From: Streptomyces fildesensis
Lineage (GTDB): Bacteria > Actinomycetota > Actinomycetes > Streptomycetales > Streptomycetaceae
Reading direction: 5' to 3'
Assembly (NCBI RefSeq): GCF_016107395.1
Contig: NZ_JAAIKO010000023.1
Location: 1-64,000, forward strand
Length of the DNA: 64,000 nucleotides
The position numbers were made by a program, and so were the translations under genes. This document shows positions 34,444 to 42,035 of the stretch, one piece after another; the first letter of the stretch is position 1; every line of letters begins with the position of its first letter. The notes beneath the pieces are model-generated. The model did no database searches and was not told the origin of the DNA. It worked only from the letters and a program-made list of their open reading frames with translations.

Positions 34444-34532
34444 ATCAGCCAGGCGCCCTCGCACGTCACGAACACCTACGTGAGGCATCACCACACGTCA
34501 GACAAGACACGGACGCCTTTGCGGTCGGTAAA

Positions 34533-34727
34533 GGTGATGACGGCCTTGGCCTGGGCAGTACTGAGAGCGGGCGGCGGCTTTGCCACGAAGCTGGTGGTGG
34601 GGGTCGGTTCGGCGTGGGAGGAGCTGGTGTCGGTGGTGCAGGCGGCTAGGGCCAGGGTGAGGCAGGCGGCGCCGGCGATCAGCGGCAGTGAACGATGGGC
34701 AATGCGGATGGAGACTCCAAAGGTCAA
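34533..34727 (-). pseudogene. Lipoprotein gene, N-terminal part (signal peptide)
   Basis: 65 codons with a clear lipoprotein signal: RIAHRSLPLIAGAACLTLALAAC, lipobox LALAAC, then Thr/Ser/Pro linker and PPPALSTAQAKAVIT, where the Tn554-like element interrupts. The present frame runs into the element and stops at 34488. The remainder is at 29021-29908. TTG 34727 has no ribosome site; ATC 34709 lies five bases after GGAG and gives the more natural signal peptide start. Confidence 0.65.
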
Positions 34728-34737
34728 CGGGAAGTGG

Positions 34738-35337
34738 TCAGCGCGTACGGGGCGAAGAGGGGCTCACGGCCTGAACGGCGGCGGGTGTCGGCGCACGGCG
34801 GGGTGGGAGTGCTGTCGGGGCGAGGTGATCCGCGTCGAGGCGCAGCTGGTGCGCTGCCTGATAGAGGTGATCGCGGGCGCTGTTGAGCAGCTGGTCGAGG
34901 GCGGAGCGGTTGACGTGCCGGGCTCGGGTCAGCTCCGGCAGGCCCGCGAGGGGGGCGGCGTTTTGCAGGAGCCCGGCGTGGGCGACGGCTGTCCCGAGAT
35001 CGGCCACGACGCGCCCCAGGGTGCCCACGGCCTGCGTCAGCGCGGTGACCCTGCGCTGGGTGACGCCGTCCCGGGTGCCGGCCGGGCTGCTGATGCCCCG
35101 GTTGGCGAAAGCTGCGCTGCTCGTGACGTGCATGATCAACCCGGCGATATCGCGGATCCGGTCTTCCAGCTCGTCGAGGTTGTCGCTGACGCAGTGCCGG
35201 GCGTCGGTGAAGGGCATGTCCTCGCCGGCCTGGTGGATGCCCTCGGCCAGAGAGCGCAGTTGGCTCCTGGCGTCGAGGTCGGACAGCCGATGGGATCCGG
35301 GAGGCGCGCTCAGGAGCGGGTCAACGCTGGGGCGCAC
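34738..35337 (-). CDS. Hypothetical helical protein
   Basis: 199 residues from GTG 35337, overlapping the end of the upstream gene by 17 bases. Helical throughout (SQLRSLAEGIHQAGEDMPFT, LDELEDRIRDIAGLIMHVTS, LDQLLNSARDHLYQAAHQL) with a Pro/Arg tail. Unrecognised. A product of this length with paired long helices suggests a structural or adaptor role, but nothing more can be said. Confidence 0.65.
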   Translation of the reverse strand: MRPSVDPLLSAPPGSHRLSDLDARSQLRSLAEGIHQAGEDMPFTDARHCVSDNLDELEDRIRDIAGLIMHVTSSAAFANRGISSPAGTRDGVTQRRVTALTQAVGTLGRVVADLGTAVAHAGLLQNAAPLAGLPELTRARHVNRSALDQLLNSARDHLYQAAHQLRLDADHLAPTALPPRRAPTPAAVQAVSPSSPRTR

Positions 35338-36088
35338 GGGCGGCGGGCGGCGAGGCCGGCGGAAGGCCGCGCTCGGTGGTCGGTGCGACGTGGCGAAGGT
35401 TCACTCCGATGCCCTTGGCCGCGAGTAGTCGGGCCACGGCTTGGATCCGCAGCGCCCGACCGTTCTCCCCATACTCGGTCGGCAGGAGGAAGGCGGCCTG
35501 GTGCGGGTGGTACTGAAAGCCCCAGGCGTACAGCGTCAAACGGGCCTGCTCGGGCACGCTTTTGTACGGCGCGCCCAGAGCCCCGTCGTTGTACAGCGTC
35601 AAGGTGAGGACCTGGTCGACATGCGGCGGGTCGGGCCGATGCGGCGGGTCGGGCTGGACCGCCGCATTGTCGAACACCTGCTCCAGTGCATGCTCGTAGC
35701 GGGGCAGCACCCGTCGCGCGACGTGGGCCGCGGCCCGGACCGGATCGTGGGAGACGGCGATGCCGTTGGGCTCCTCGACACCGTCGAAGTGGTGGGCCTT
35801 GACGCCGTCCTCGTCGGGTTCGAGTGGAGCGACGACAAACTGGTGCCGGTAGCGGGGCCGGTCGGTGACGTAAAGCCGTTGGCGCTCCGGGCCGTGCAGG
35901 ATGGCGTCGTGGGCCAGGACGTACTCGCTGACGATGTAGTGGATGTGCCCGTTGTCCCAGAGCTGCTCGGCCCGGGGGAACTGGTCCTCATACCGTTCGT
36001 GGCGTTGGTAGTCGCTGGTCCAGGACCCGGGCAGGCGGGCGGCCAGAGCGCCGGCGAAGTCGGACAGGTCGGATCGGGTTGCGGTCAT
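35321..36088 (-). CDS. Hypothetical protein, paralogue of the 16867 gene
   Basis: 255 residues, ATG 36088 with AGGA in good position. Shares with the product at 16867-17619 the ordered motifs LPGSW, EEPNGIAVSHDP, RYEHALEQVFDNA, LTLTLYNDGALGAP and LAAKGIGVNLRH. The central region (HQFVVAPLEPDEDGVKAHHF) has a beta pattern. No known domain. Two diverged copies on one element suggest duplication and specialisation. Confidence 0.7.
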   Translation of the reverse strand: MTATRSDLSDFAGALAARLPGSWTSDYQRHERYEDQFPRAEQLWDNGHIHYIVSEYVLAHDAILHGPERQRLYVTDRPRYRHQFVVAPLEPDEDGVKAHHFDGVEEPNGIAVSHDPVRAAAHVARRVLPRYEHALEQVFDNAAVQPDPPHRPDPPHVDQVLTLTLYNDGALGAPYKSVPEQARLTLYAWGFQYHPHQAAFLLPTEYGENGRALRIQAVARLLAAKGIGVNLRHVAPTTERGLPPASPPAARAPQR

Positions 36089-36128
36089 GGATTCCTGAGG
36101 GGAGAGGGTGCCGAAGCCGCCGGCGGCG

Positions 36129-37073
36129 TCAGCGTGTGTGCCGCGGCGGCGCCGGCGGGAGCACCGACGCAGGGGGACGCGGTGTACGGGCGGGTGCCAT
36201 GGTGGGCCGGGAAGCTGGAGCTTGGGCGGTCAGTGCTCGCATCCGGTCCTCGGCGACGTGCAGCACTTCCCCGAGGTTGCGGATCTCGCAAGCGGCGTCG
36301 GCGAGGTCGTAGGACAGGTCGAAGCCGTCGTCCTCCTGGGCTTCCTTGGCCTTCTCGCCGGCTGCTTCGAAGAACTCGCCGAGCCGTTCCAGCAGACCGT
36401 TGATCGGGTCCAGGATCTGGTGCAGCAGCGCGGCGGCCTCGGCGTGCGATCCGGCCCCGTTGAGCTGGTCGGTGAGGGCGAGCAGAGCGTTGCCGTAGAC
36501 GTACACGGCGCTGCTGTCTGCGACCTCGGCGGGAGGTTCCGGTGCTTCGGCCTGGGCTGCGGCGGACATGCTCGGGCTGTCGGTGGACGCGAGAGGTACG
36601 GGCAGCAGTCTGAGTTGGGTGAGCCGCTGGTCGATGGCCTCGATCATTGGCGTGGTACTGCCCCCGTGGCGGACTTCGGGCCGCTCAGGGGCGCCGGGGT
36701 CGGTCGGGGGGACCGAGTCGTAGATCAGATCGAACAGCTCTGGCCGGTCCTGGTGTTGGCGGGTCACGATCCACCCCTCGGGATCCCCTGGCGGACGCTC
36801 GCAGGACGGCTCTTGGAGTGGGCCGATGATCAGGTAGCTGTCGTCGGGGAGCGATACGTGCACGAGGTACGAGCTGAGCCCGAAGACGATGTCGCACTGC
36901 AGCCCGCGCTGCCGCAGGGGCGTGATGATGTGCGCGTGGCGCCGCCACAGCTCCCGCCACCAGTCGGTATGCACGTTGCGGTGGTCCGGAAGCGGTGCGA
37001 GTGGGGAAGGGCCGGCAGGCGTGCTGTGCGCGGCGGGGACGGAATACGGGGAACTGTTGTTGTCAGCGGCCAC
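36129..37073 (-). CDS. Hypothetical protein
   Basis: 314 residues from GTG 37073. The N-terminal third has a beta-rich region (CDIVFGLSSYLVHVSLPDDS, YLIIGPLQEPSC, GWIVTRQHQDRPELFDLIYD); the C-terminal third is acidic and helical (LGEFFEAAGEKAKEAQEDDG) and ends in a Pro-rich tail. Not recognised. It starts within the last codons of the upstream small gene. Confidence 0.66.
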   Translation of the reverse strand: MAADNNSSPYSVPAAHSTPAGPSPLAPLPDHRNVHTDWWRELWRRHAHIITPLRQRGLQCDIVFGLSSYLVHVSLPDDSYLIIGPLQEPSCERPPGDPEGWIVTRQHQDRPELFDLIYDSVPPTDPGAPERPEVRHGGSTTPMIEAIDQRLTQLRLLPVPLASTDSPSMSAAAQAEAPEPPAEVADSSAVYVYGNALLALTDQLNGAGSHAEAAALLHQILDPINGLLERLGEFFEAAGEKAKEAQEDDGFDLSYDLADAACEIRNLGEVLHVAEDRMRALTAQAPASRPTMAPARTPRPPASVLPPAPPRHTR

Positions 37074-37311
37074 GGTTGCGCCTGCGGGGGATCAGTGCGC
37101 GAAGGCGCGGAGTCCGGGGGGCGGGGCGGGACTGCAACTCCGGTCGGGCTGAGACCGCGAAGTCGCATTCGTAGGCGTCGTAGGCGGCGAGCAGGTCGTG
37201 TTCCATCTGAGCTTCGTAATCGGCGATCTGTGCCATGAGGTCGTCGTGTTCGGCCTGGTTCTGCTGGTACGCAGCCCAGTCAGCATCGCTGAAATGAGTG
37301 GGGCGGTTCAG
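37063..37311 (-). CDS. Small hypothetical protein with CTG start
   Basis: 82 residues: NRPTHFSDADWAAYQQNQAE, then a helix HDDLMAQIADYEAQMEHDLL and a basic tail. An AAGGAG lies four bases before CTG 37311, and no ATG, GTG or TTG is available near it, so CTG is the likely start. The 3' end overlaps the next gene's GTG by 11 bases. Unrecognised. Confidence 0.6.
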   Translation of the reverse strand: MNRPTHFSDADWAAYQQNQAEHDDLMAQIADYEAQMEHDLLAAYDAYECDFAVSARPELQSRPAPRTPRLRALIPRRRNRGR

Positions 37312-37343
37312 GGGACTCCTTGGGAAGGGGTGCGTCGGCTCGG

Positions 37344-37889
37344 TTAGAGACGGTGCGGGCTCGGTTGGGGCGGTACGGGTGCCGGGAAGAAGCGGTGCAG
37401 GTCGAGGTACCTGTCGAGTTCCTTGACCGCATCGCGCAGCGCTTCCGACGTGCGCCGCAAGTAGGCGCGGGCCGTGGCGTGGTCGAGGACCATGCGGTTT
37501 TCCGCGTACTGCCGGTCGGTCGGGTTGCGGGACCGGGCCAGGGAAAACGCGGTCTCTGCGGTTTCGGCGAAGTGCGGTGCGGCGAAGGCAGACAAGGTGG
37601 CGGCTGTCGCGAGGTGGGTCAAGGCGGCGCTGCCGACACGGCTCGTGCTGTGGGCGCTCCGCGCCCATGCGGTGGTCAGTTCCATGACGGCGTGAGAGAG
37701 AATCTGCGCGTCGGCGGCGTGTTGGATCAGCTCGGCATAGGGCGGAGAGGCCGGTACGCGGCCGGTGTCGTCCAGGAGCTGCCACTGCTGGGCGGCCTGG
37801 CTGAGCTTGGTCTTCACGACGTCGAGTGCGCCGATCAGGCGGAGGGTGTCGCTGTGCGGCATCAGTTCGCGCTGGAAATCCGGATTCAT
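37344..37889 (-). CDS. Hypothetical helical protein
   Basis: 181 residues. ATG 37889 is preceded by GAGG at five bases. Helical with many Ala (TLRLIGALDVVKTKLSQAAQ, YAELIQHAADAQILSHAVME, LTHLATAATLSAFAAPHFAE) and a C-terminal amphipathic helix (LRRTSEALRDAVKELDRYLD). No membrane segment. Family unknown. The ~150 bases upstream hold only a possible 28-codon frame opening at an ATC near 37985 after GAGG. Confidence 0.65.
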   Translation of the reverse strand: MNPDFQRELMPHSDTLRLIGALDVVKTKLSQAAQQWQLLDDTGRVPASPPYAELIQHAADAQILSHAVMELTTAWARSAHSTSRVGSAALTHLATAATLSAFAAPHFAETAETAFSLARSRNPTDRQYAENRMVLDHATARAYLRRTSEALRDAVKELDRYLDLHRFFPAPVPPQPSPHRL

Positions 37890-38042
37890 AGGCACCTCAC
37901 GTGTGCTGCTCCTGCGCGGGTTCGATGGCCACGTGCACGGTGCGGTGCTCTGCAGCTGCGGGCCGGCGAGCGGTCGGGCGAGGGATGCAGAATCCTCGTT
38001 CCGGGTCTCCGAGTCCTACGGGTATCGACAAGCCTGTGCGGG

Positions 38043-38543
38043 CTACGGCTCATCGAAGTCGAGGTCGTCGAGGGTGCCCTGCCGGTAGTGGAAGACGTGC
38101 TCTTCGAGCTGGGCGAGACGGCCGTAGGCGGGGTTGTCGCGGAAGGCGTCGGTCCGGTCGAGGGCATACTGCTGCTTTTCTGCCTCCGCGGTGAGGACAC
38201 GGGCGGCATTTCGGGAGGAGACGCTCGCCCACTGGGCCATGTCGGTGGGGGTGGCGTCCTTCATCCACGCCCAGGTGCCCCGGCCGAGCCGCAGAATGCT
38301 CTCCGGGTGGTAGAGCCCGCCGGTCTTGCGATGGCGGCGAGGACTTCGCCGCTCGGCGAAGTCGCGCGCGACCGACTGAGTGGCTTTGTAGATGGCGGCG
38401 TCGTACAGCTCCGGGACCTGCCGGATCCGCCCGTCCAGAGCGGCGTGGAGGTCTGCCAAGTGGATGCGGCCGTTGTCGGCGGTGACCTCTTCGGCCGCTT
38501 CCAGCGCGAGCTTGCGCAGTCGCGCGTCGAAGTCGTTACTCAC
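38043..38543 (-). CDS. ParB-linked hypothetical protein
   Basis: 166 residues, GTG at 38543 overlapping the ParB stop (GTGA). Helical N-terminus (LRKLALEAAEEVTADNGRIH), then KATQSVARDFAERRSPRRHR and GRGTWAWMKDATPTDMAQWA. Acidic C-terminus. Tight coupling to parB suggests a partner in partition or regulation, but it lacks the Walker motifs of ParA. No ParA-type gene is visible in this window. Confidence 0.62.
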   Translation of the reverse strand: MSNDFDARLRKLALEAAEEVTADNGRIHLADLHAALDGRIRQVPELYDAAIYKATQSVARDFAERRSPRRHRKTGGLYHPESILRLGRGTWAWMKDATPTDMAQWASVSSRNAARVLTAEAEKQQYALDRTDAFRDNPAYGRLAQLEEHVFHYRQGTLDDLDFDEP

Positions 38544-39436
38544 GGAAGGTCACGCTCCTTCCACACAGTCGCCATCTCGTCCAGTGCCGTCATGGCGTGG
38601 GCAATGACCTCGCGGGTCACAGCGCGTCCAGGGGCGGCGAACTGGGGGTCGTACAAAGCGAAGGTCTGGCTCCCCCGGACCTGGGCGAGCGAGGGCAGGA
38701 CCTCGCACAGGAGCTGGGTGGCGACCCGGCGCTGCCGCTTGTCCTCCTCGCTGCGCTCGGTGCGCTCCGCCCACGCGCCGGCCAGCGTCAGAGAACCCTC
38801 GACGACTCGGTCGGCCAGTTCGGGATCCTCCTTGCGCAGGCGGGCGAGCTGGACCTCGGCGGAGTTGGCCTTGGCCTTGTTCTCCTGCGCGACCGCGTAT
38901 GCCTCGTTGAGTCCGGTAGCGCCGCTGATCACCGGGTCGACGTGGTCGGGCGCGTGCTGCAGCACGACGTTGGCCTTGCTCACGATGCCTCGCGACATTC
39001 CCAACTGTCCACTCAGGAAACGGGAGGACTGTCCACTCGGTGGACGGTCGCTCTGTTCACTCAGGAGACAGGCTTTAGCCGTGATCATGGCCAGCTGGCC
39101 CTTGGTCAGGTTGCGCCGGTGAAGGTTCGCAGACAGGACGTAGCCGTCGGGGTCGTCGCCTTCGTACGTGGTGAACGAGGGCTCGGTCTCAGCGATCTCG
39201 CAAGCCTTCAGACGGTTGCGTCCGTCGAGGACCTGGCCGCCGCGATCGAGGACGACGGGGTGCAGCAGCCCGTGTTCCTTGATGTTGTCGGCGAGGGCGG
39301 TGAGATCTTCCTCGTCGAGCGCGGGGAAGAGCAGAATGGTGGGATGGAACTGTATGGGGATCTCCTGGTGCGAAAGGGGGTGTGATGCGGCTGGTGTGGC
39401 CGACGGGGCGGATGGGATCTCAGTGCATCCGGGCAT
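38540..39436 (-). CDS. parB: ParB-like partition/nuclease-domain protein
   Basis: 298 residues. N-terminal ParB/Srx domain: LFPALDEEDLTALADNIKEH, the family motif HGLLHPVVLDRGGQVLDGRN, GYVLSANLHRRNLTKGQLAM. A helix-turn-helix-like part follows (SGQLGMSRGIVSKANVVL). ParB proteins bind centromere sites and, with ParA, segregate plasmids; some element ParBs act as regulators or nucleases. ATG at 39436 overlaps the VirB4-like gene by 17 bases. Confidence 0.82.
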   Translation of the reverse strand: MPGCTEIPSAPSATPAASHPLSHQEIPIQFHPTILLFPALDEEDLTALADNIKEHGLLHPVVLDRGGQVLDGRNRLKACEIAETEPSFTTYEGDDPDGYVLSANLHRRNLTKGQLAMITAKACLLSEQSDRPPSGQSSRFLSGQLGMSRGIVSKANVVLQHAPDHVDPVISGATGLNEAYAVAQENKAKANSAEVQLARLRKEDPELADRVVEGSLTLAGAWAERTERSEEDKRQRRVATQLLCEVLPSLAQVRGSQTFALYDPQFAAPGRAVTREVIAHAMTALDEMATVWKERDLP

Positions 39437-40925
39437 CTGTATCGAATAGTGACAATTCGTGCGGGTGGAGCTGGTGTTGCACGATGAAAGATCGTCCGGC
39501 GACCTTCCAGAGCCCTCGGCCGCGGTTGAGGTGGGAGATGGCGTCCATCTCGACGGAGGTGAGGCCGAGCAGGGTTGCTGCGGCCTGTAGCTGGTCGGTT
39601 TCCTGGCGGTAGATGATGCGGGTGGAGCAGTCGGCGAGCAGGCCCTCGGCCAGGGCGCGTCCGCGGGATCCGGCGTCGCCTGCGGTGAGCAGGTCGGACA
39701 GCCGGTGGATGACCATGAGGTTGGCGATGCCCAGGCCGCGGCTGAGTTTCCACTGGGCTTGCATGCGTTGCAGGAGGCCGGCGTGGCGCATCAGGCGCCA
39801 TGCCTCGTCGTAGACGATCCAGCGCCGGCCGCCGTTGGGGTCGGTGAGCGCGGACTCCATCCAGGCGGAGGCGCACGTCATGGCCAGCACGAGGGCGGTG
39901 TCGTCGCCGGATCCGCCCAGTTGCGACAGGTCGATGGTGAGCATCGGCGCGCTGGGGTCGAAGGTCACGGTGGAGGGGGCGTCGAACATCCCGGCCAGGT
40001 CGCCGTGGATCAGCCGGCGCATGGCGTGCGCCAGGTCACGGGCCGCGTCGCCGAGCCGCCCCGACATCATCCCGGCGGCCTCGTCGAGCGCGGCGGGGTC
40101 GTTGAGGGTGGCGGCAACATCACCGAGGAGCGGGGTGCGGCCGGTATCGGTGGCGTGGGTGACGACGGCGTCGAGGGCGATGTCCAGAGCGGTGTGCTCC
40201 ATGGGCATCAGGTCCCGGCCCAGGACGGTACGGGCGAGGGAGCCCAGCAGGAGCAGGCGCCGCTTGCGGATCTCCCCGACCCAGTCGGCCGCCGCGATGC
40301 TCGCCGGCCGCGGCGCTGCGTCCAGGGGATTGAGGCGGCCGGGCAAGCCCGGGCCGAGGGCCACGGAGGTGCCGCCCAGGGCCTGCGCCACCGCCGTCCA
40401 CTCGCCCTTGGGATCGCACGGAACGTAGACGCGGTAGCCGAAGGCGACCGAGCGCAGCGCGAAGCTCTTGGCCAGCGCGCTCTTGCCCTGCCCGATGACG
40501 CCGGCGAGCAGGATGTTCGGGTTGGTGAAGCCCTCGATCTTGCCGTACAGGGCGAACGGGTCGAACACGAAGCTGGCTTCGGCGTGGACGTCGCGTCCGA
40601 TGTAGACGCCTTCGGCGCCCAGGCCGCCTTCGGCGAGGAACGGGTACGCGCCGGCCGCCACGGCAGTCGTCATGCGGTGGGCGGGCAGCTTCAGCCGGTT
40701 CTTTCGGGCCGAAGCCGGCCCCGGCCTGCCGCTCAGGGGATAGAGGGCAGCGGGGGTCGCGTGCGCGGCGGATGTGCTGTCGGCCGGTCGGGTGCTCGCT
40801 TCGGCGCGGGCCTTCGCGGTGGCTTCAGCCACTTGGCGGCGGGCTGCTTTGCGGCTGGCCCGGTTGGTTCCCTGCGGGGTGAACAGCGCGGACGCCGAGG
40901 CGCGGCGGGCGGGCCGGTGACTCAT
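39420..40925 (-). CDS. VirB4-like conjugation ATPase
   Basis: 501 residues. Motor ATPase of a type IV secretion/conjugation system. Walker A GQGKSALAK (145-153) follows a typical VirB4 lead-in (YIGRDVHAEASFVFDPFALY); Walker B RRWIVYDEAWRLM and the late QETDQLQAAATLLGLT block also match. The N-terminal ~80 residues are basic and probably disordered. It lacks the VirB4 N-terminal domain, which in these actinobacterial systems is carried by the separate SCO6880-type protein encoded just upstream. ATG at 40925. Confidence 0.88.
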   Translation of the reverse strand: MSHRPARRASASALFTPQGTNRASRKAARRQVAEATAKARAEASTRPADSTSAAHATPAALYPLSGRPGPASARKNRLKLPAHRMTTAVAAGAYPFLAEGGLGAEGVYIGRDVHAEASFVFDPFALYGKIEGFTNPNILLAGVIGQGKSALAKSFALRSVAFGYRVYVPCDPKGEWTAVAQALGGTSVALGPGLPGRLNPLDAAPRPASIAAADWVGEIRKRRLLLLGSLARTVLGRDLMPMEHTALDIALDAVVTHATDTGRTPLLGDVAATLNDPAALDEAAGMMSGRLGDAARDLAHAMRRLIHGDLAGMFDAPSTVTFDPSAPMLTIDLSQLGGSGDDTALVLAMTCASAWMESALTDPNGGRRWIVYDEAWRLMRHAGLLQRMQAQWKLSRGLGIANLMVIHRLSDLLTAGDAGSRGRALAEGLLADCSTRIIYRQETDQLQAAATLLGLTSVEMDAISHLNRGRGLWKVAGRSFIVQHQLHPHELSLFDTDARMH

Positions 40926-40946
40926 CGGGCCCCTCTCATCGGCGGT

Positions 40947-41402
40947 TCATCGGACGCAGGCGGTGGTGTGCGGGCGCAGGTCGGTGGGGGTGGTCTTGCG
41001 CCGGATGCTGTGCCCGGCGGCGAGGTGGCGCTGGCAGATGGTCAGCACGGGTGGTCCCTCGGGCAGCCGCTCCGGATGGCACGCGCTCGCCTCAGCGCCT
41101 TCTGCCGCAGAGCTGGGCAGCAGGTGAAAGGCCAAATGGATCTCGGCGGTCGCCTGCCAGAGGAGGGTGTGCGCGGTGCTGAGGTGGCGGCCGGCGGCGG
41201 GGTGCGGTGGCCGCGTGGTCTCGGAGAGGTGGTCGAGGAGGTGGTGCAGGGAGGTGAGGTGGGCGTGGAGTACGTCCAGGTGCACGCGGTCCGCTGGAGC
41301 TGCGGGGGTGGTGCGTGTCAGGGCGCGGGTGTGATGGCGGACTCCGGCGCTCGCGGCCCGGAGGTAGGGGTGCGCATCGTCCGCAGGGGTGCGAAAGGTC
41401 AA
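40947..41402 (-). CDS. Hypothetical His-rich helical protein
   Basis: 151 residues from TTG 41402 (AGGA nine bases before). The sequence is rich in His and Leu (VHLDVLHAHLTSLHHLLDHL, HLSTAHTLLWQATAEIHLAF). No membrane segment. It sits between two transfer genes and may be a small transfer accessory protein. Confidence 0.62.
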   Translation of the reverse strand: MTFRTPADDAHPYLRAASAGVRHHTRALTRTTPAAPADRVHLDVLHAHLTSLHHLLDHLSETTRPPHPAAGRHLSTAHTLLWQATAEIHLAFHLLPSSAAEGAEASACHPERLPEGPPVLTICQRHLAAGHSIRRKTTPTDLRPHTTACVR

Positions 41403-41462
41403 AGGTGGTGTTCCTTCCTGCCATGGGCAGGGACGTTTGCGGGGATCGGTCGGTGAGGTGGG

Positions 41463-42035
41463 TCAGTGGGAACGGCGCGGTGCTTTCGGCGGTGGGCCCG
41501 ACACGGTGGCCGCGGGCTGGTTCGGGGCCAGGACGCGCGCCTGTTCGTGACGCAGGTCGTTATACGAGCCAGGGGCGCCGGTTCCGGGATGGCTCTCCTG
41601 GGGCAGCAGCGCCGGAGCCGCGAGTGAGGGCCCGGCGGCGTCCTTCAACCATGCTTGGAACGACGGTAGTTCGTAGAGGGTGCGCTGGGCGTCGTGGAGA
41701 TCGGTGGCGTGGACGACGAACCGCCAGGGGTTTTCGCCGTCTTCCTGGCCCGGGCCGGTCAGGGTCAGGGTGAAAGCGCGTCGGGTGGGGACAGCGGTCA
41801 GGAGTTCGAGGCGCTTGATCACGACGTCGAGGGTGTCGCTGGCCTCCATGGCGGTTGCCTCGCGGACCTCTTCATACGCGGTGCGCTGCTCCTCGATCAC
41901 CTCTCCGTCCGCGGTGCGATGGGCGTCCAGCTGCTCCTGGTGGCGGTGGCGCATGGCCTGCAAGGGGGTGAGCAGGGCCAGGATCTCGTCCGTCAGGTGG
42001 GGGGTGCGGTCGGCGGTGGGGCGCGACCCGCTCAC
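41463..42035 (-). CDS. Hypothetical transfer-operon protein
   Basis: 190 residues. GTG 42035 overlaps the SCO6880-like stop (GTGA). Helical N-terminus (EILALLTPLQAMRHRHQEQL), then a beta part (RRAFTLTLTGPGQEDGENPW, RFVVHATDLHDAQRTLYELP). Unrecognised, but tight coupling to the SCO6880-like gene suggests a role in the same complex. Confidence 0.68.
   Translation of the reverse strand: MSGSRPTADRTPHLTDEILALLTPLQAMRHRHQEQLDAHRTADGEVIEEQRTAYEEVREATAMEASDTLDVVIKRLELLTAVPTRRAFTLTLTGPGQEDGENPWRFVVHATDLHDAQRTLYELPSFQAWLKDAAGPSLAAPALLPQESHPGTGAPGSYNDLRHEQARVLAPNQPAATVSGPPPKAPRRSH

Larger units (their letters stand above)
29909..34532 (+). mobile_element. Tn554-like site-specific element (two tyrosine recombinases plus DUF6262-like protein)
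   Basis: The ends carry a 10-bp inverted repeat, TTTACCGACC at 29909-29918 and GGTCGGTAAA at 34523-34532. The outside sequences join to rebuild one lipoprotein gene, which defines the ends; the three outer bases may be part of the target core. The element carries two overlapping recombinase genes and a small coiled-coil gene in the order of tnpA, tnpB and tnpC of Tn554. It carries no other cargo. It is inserted opposite to the direction of the surrounding operon. Confidence 0.72.

Noticed and set aside
31153..34494. 1113-codon open frame on the minus strand
   Set aside because: It lies opposite the recombinase genes. High G/C at codon third positions produces long antisense frames; its translation shows no domain, while the plus strand shows clear recombinase motifs.
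38540..39436. A parS centromere or replication origin near parB
   Set aside because: No iterated palindromes or TGTTTCACGTGAAACA-type sites were seen in the surrounding sequence.
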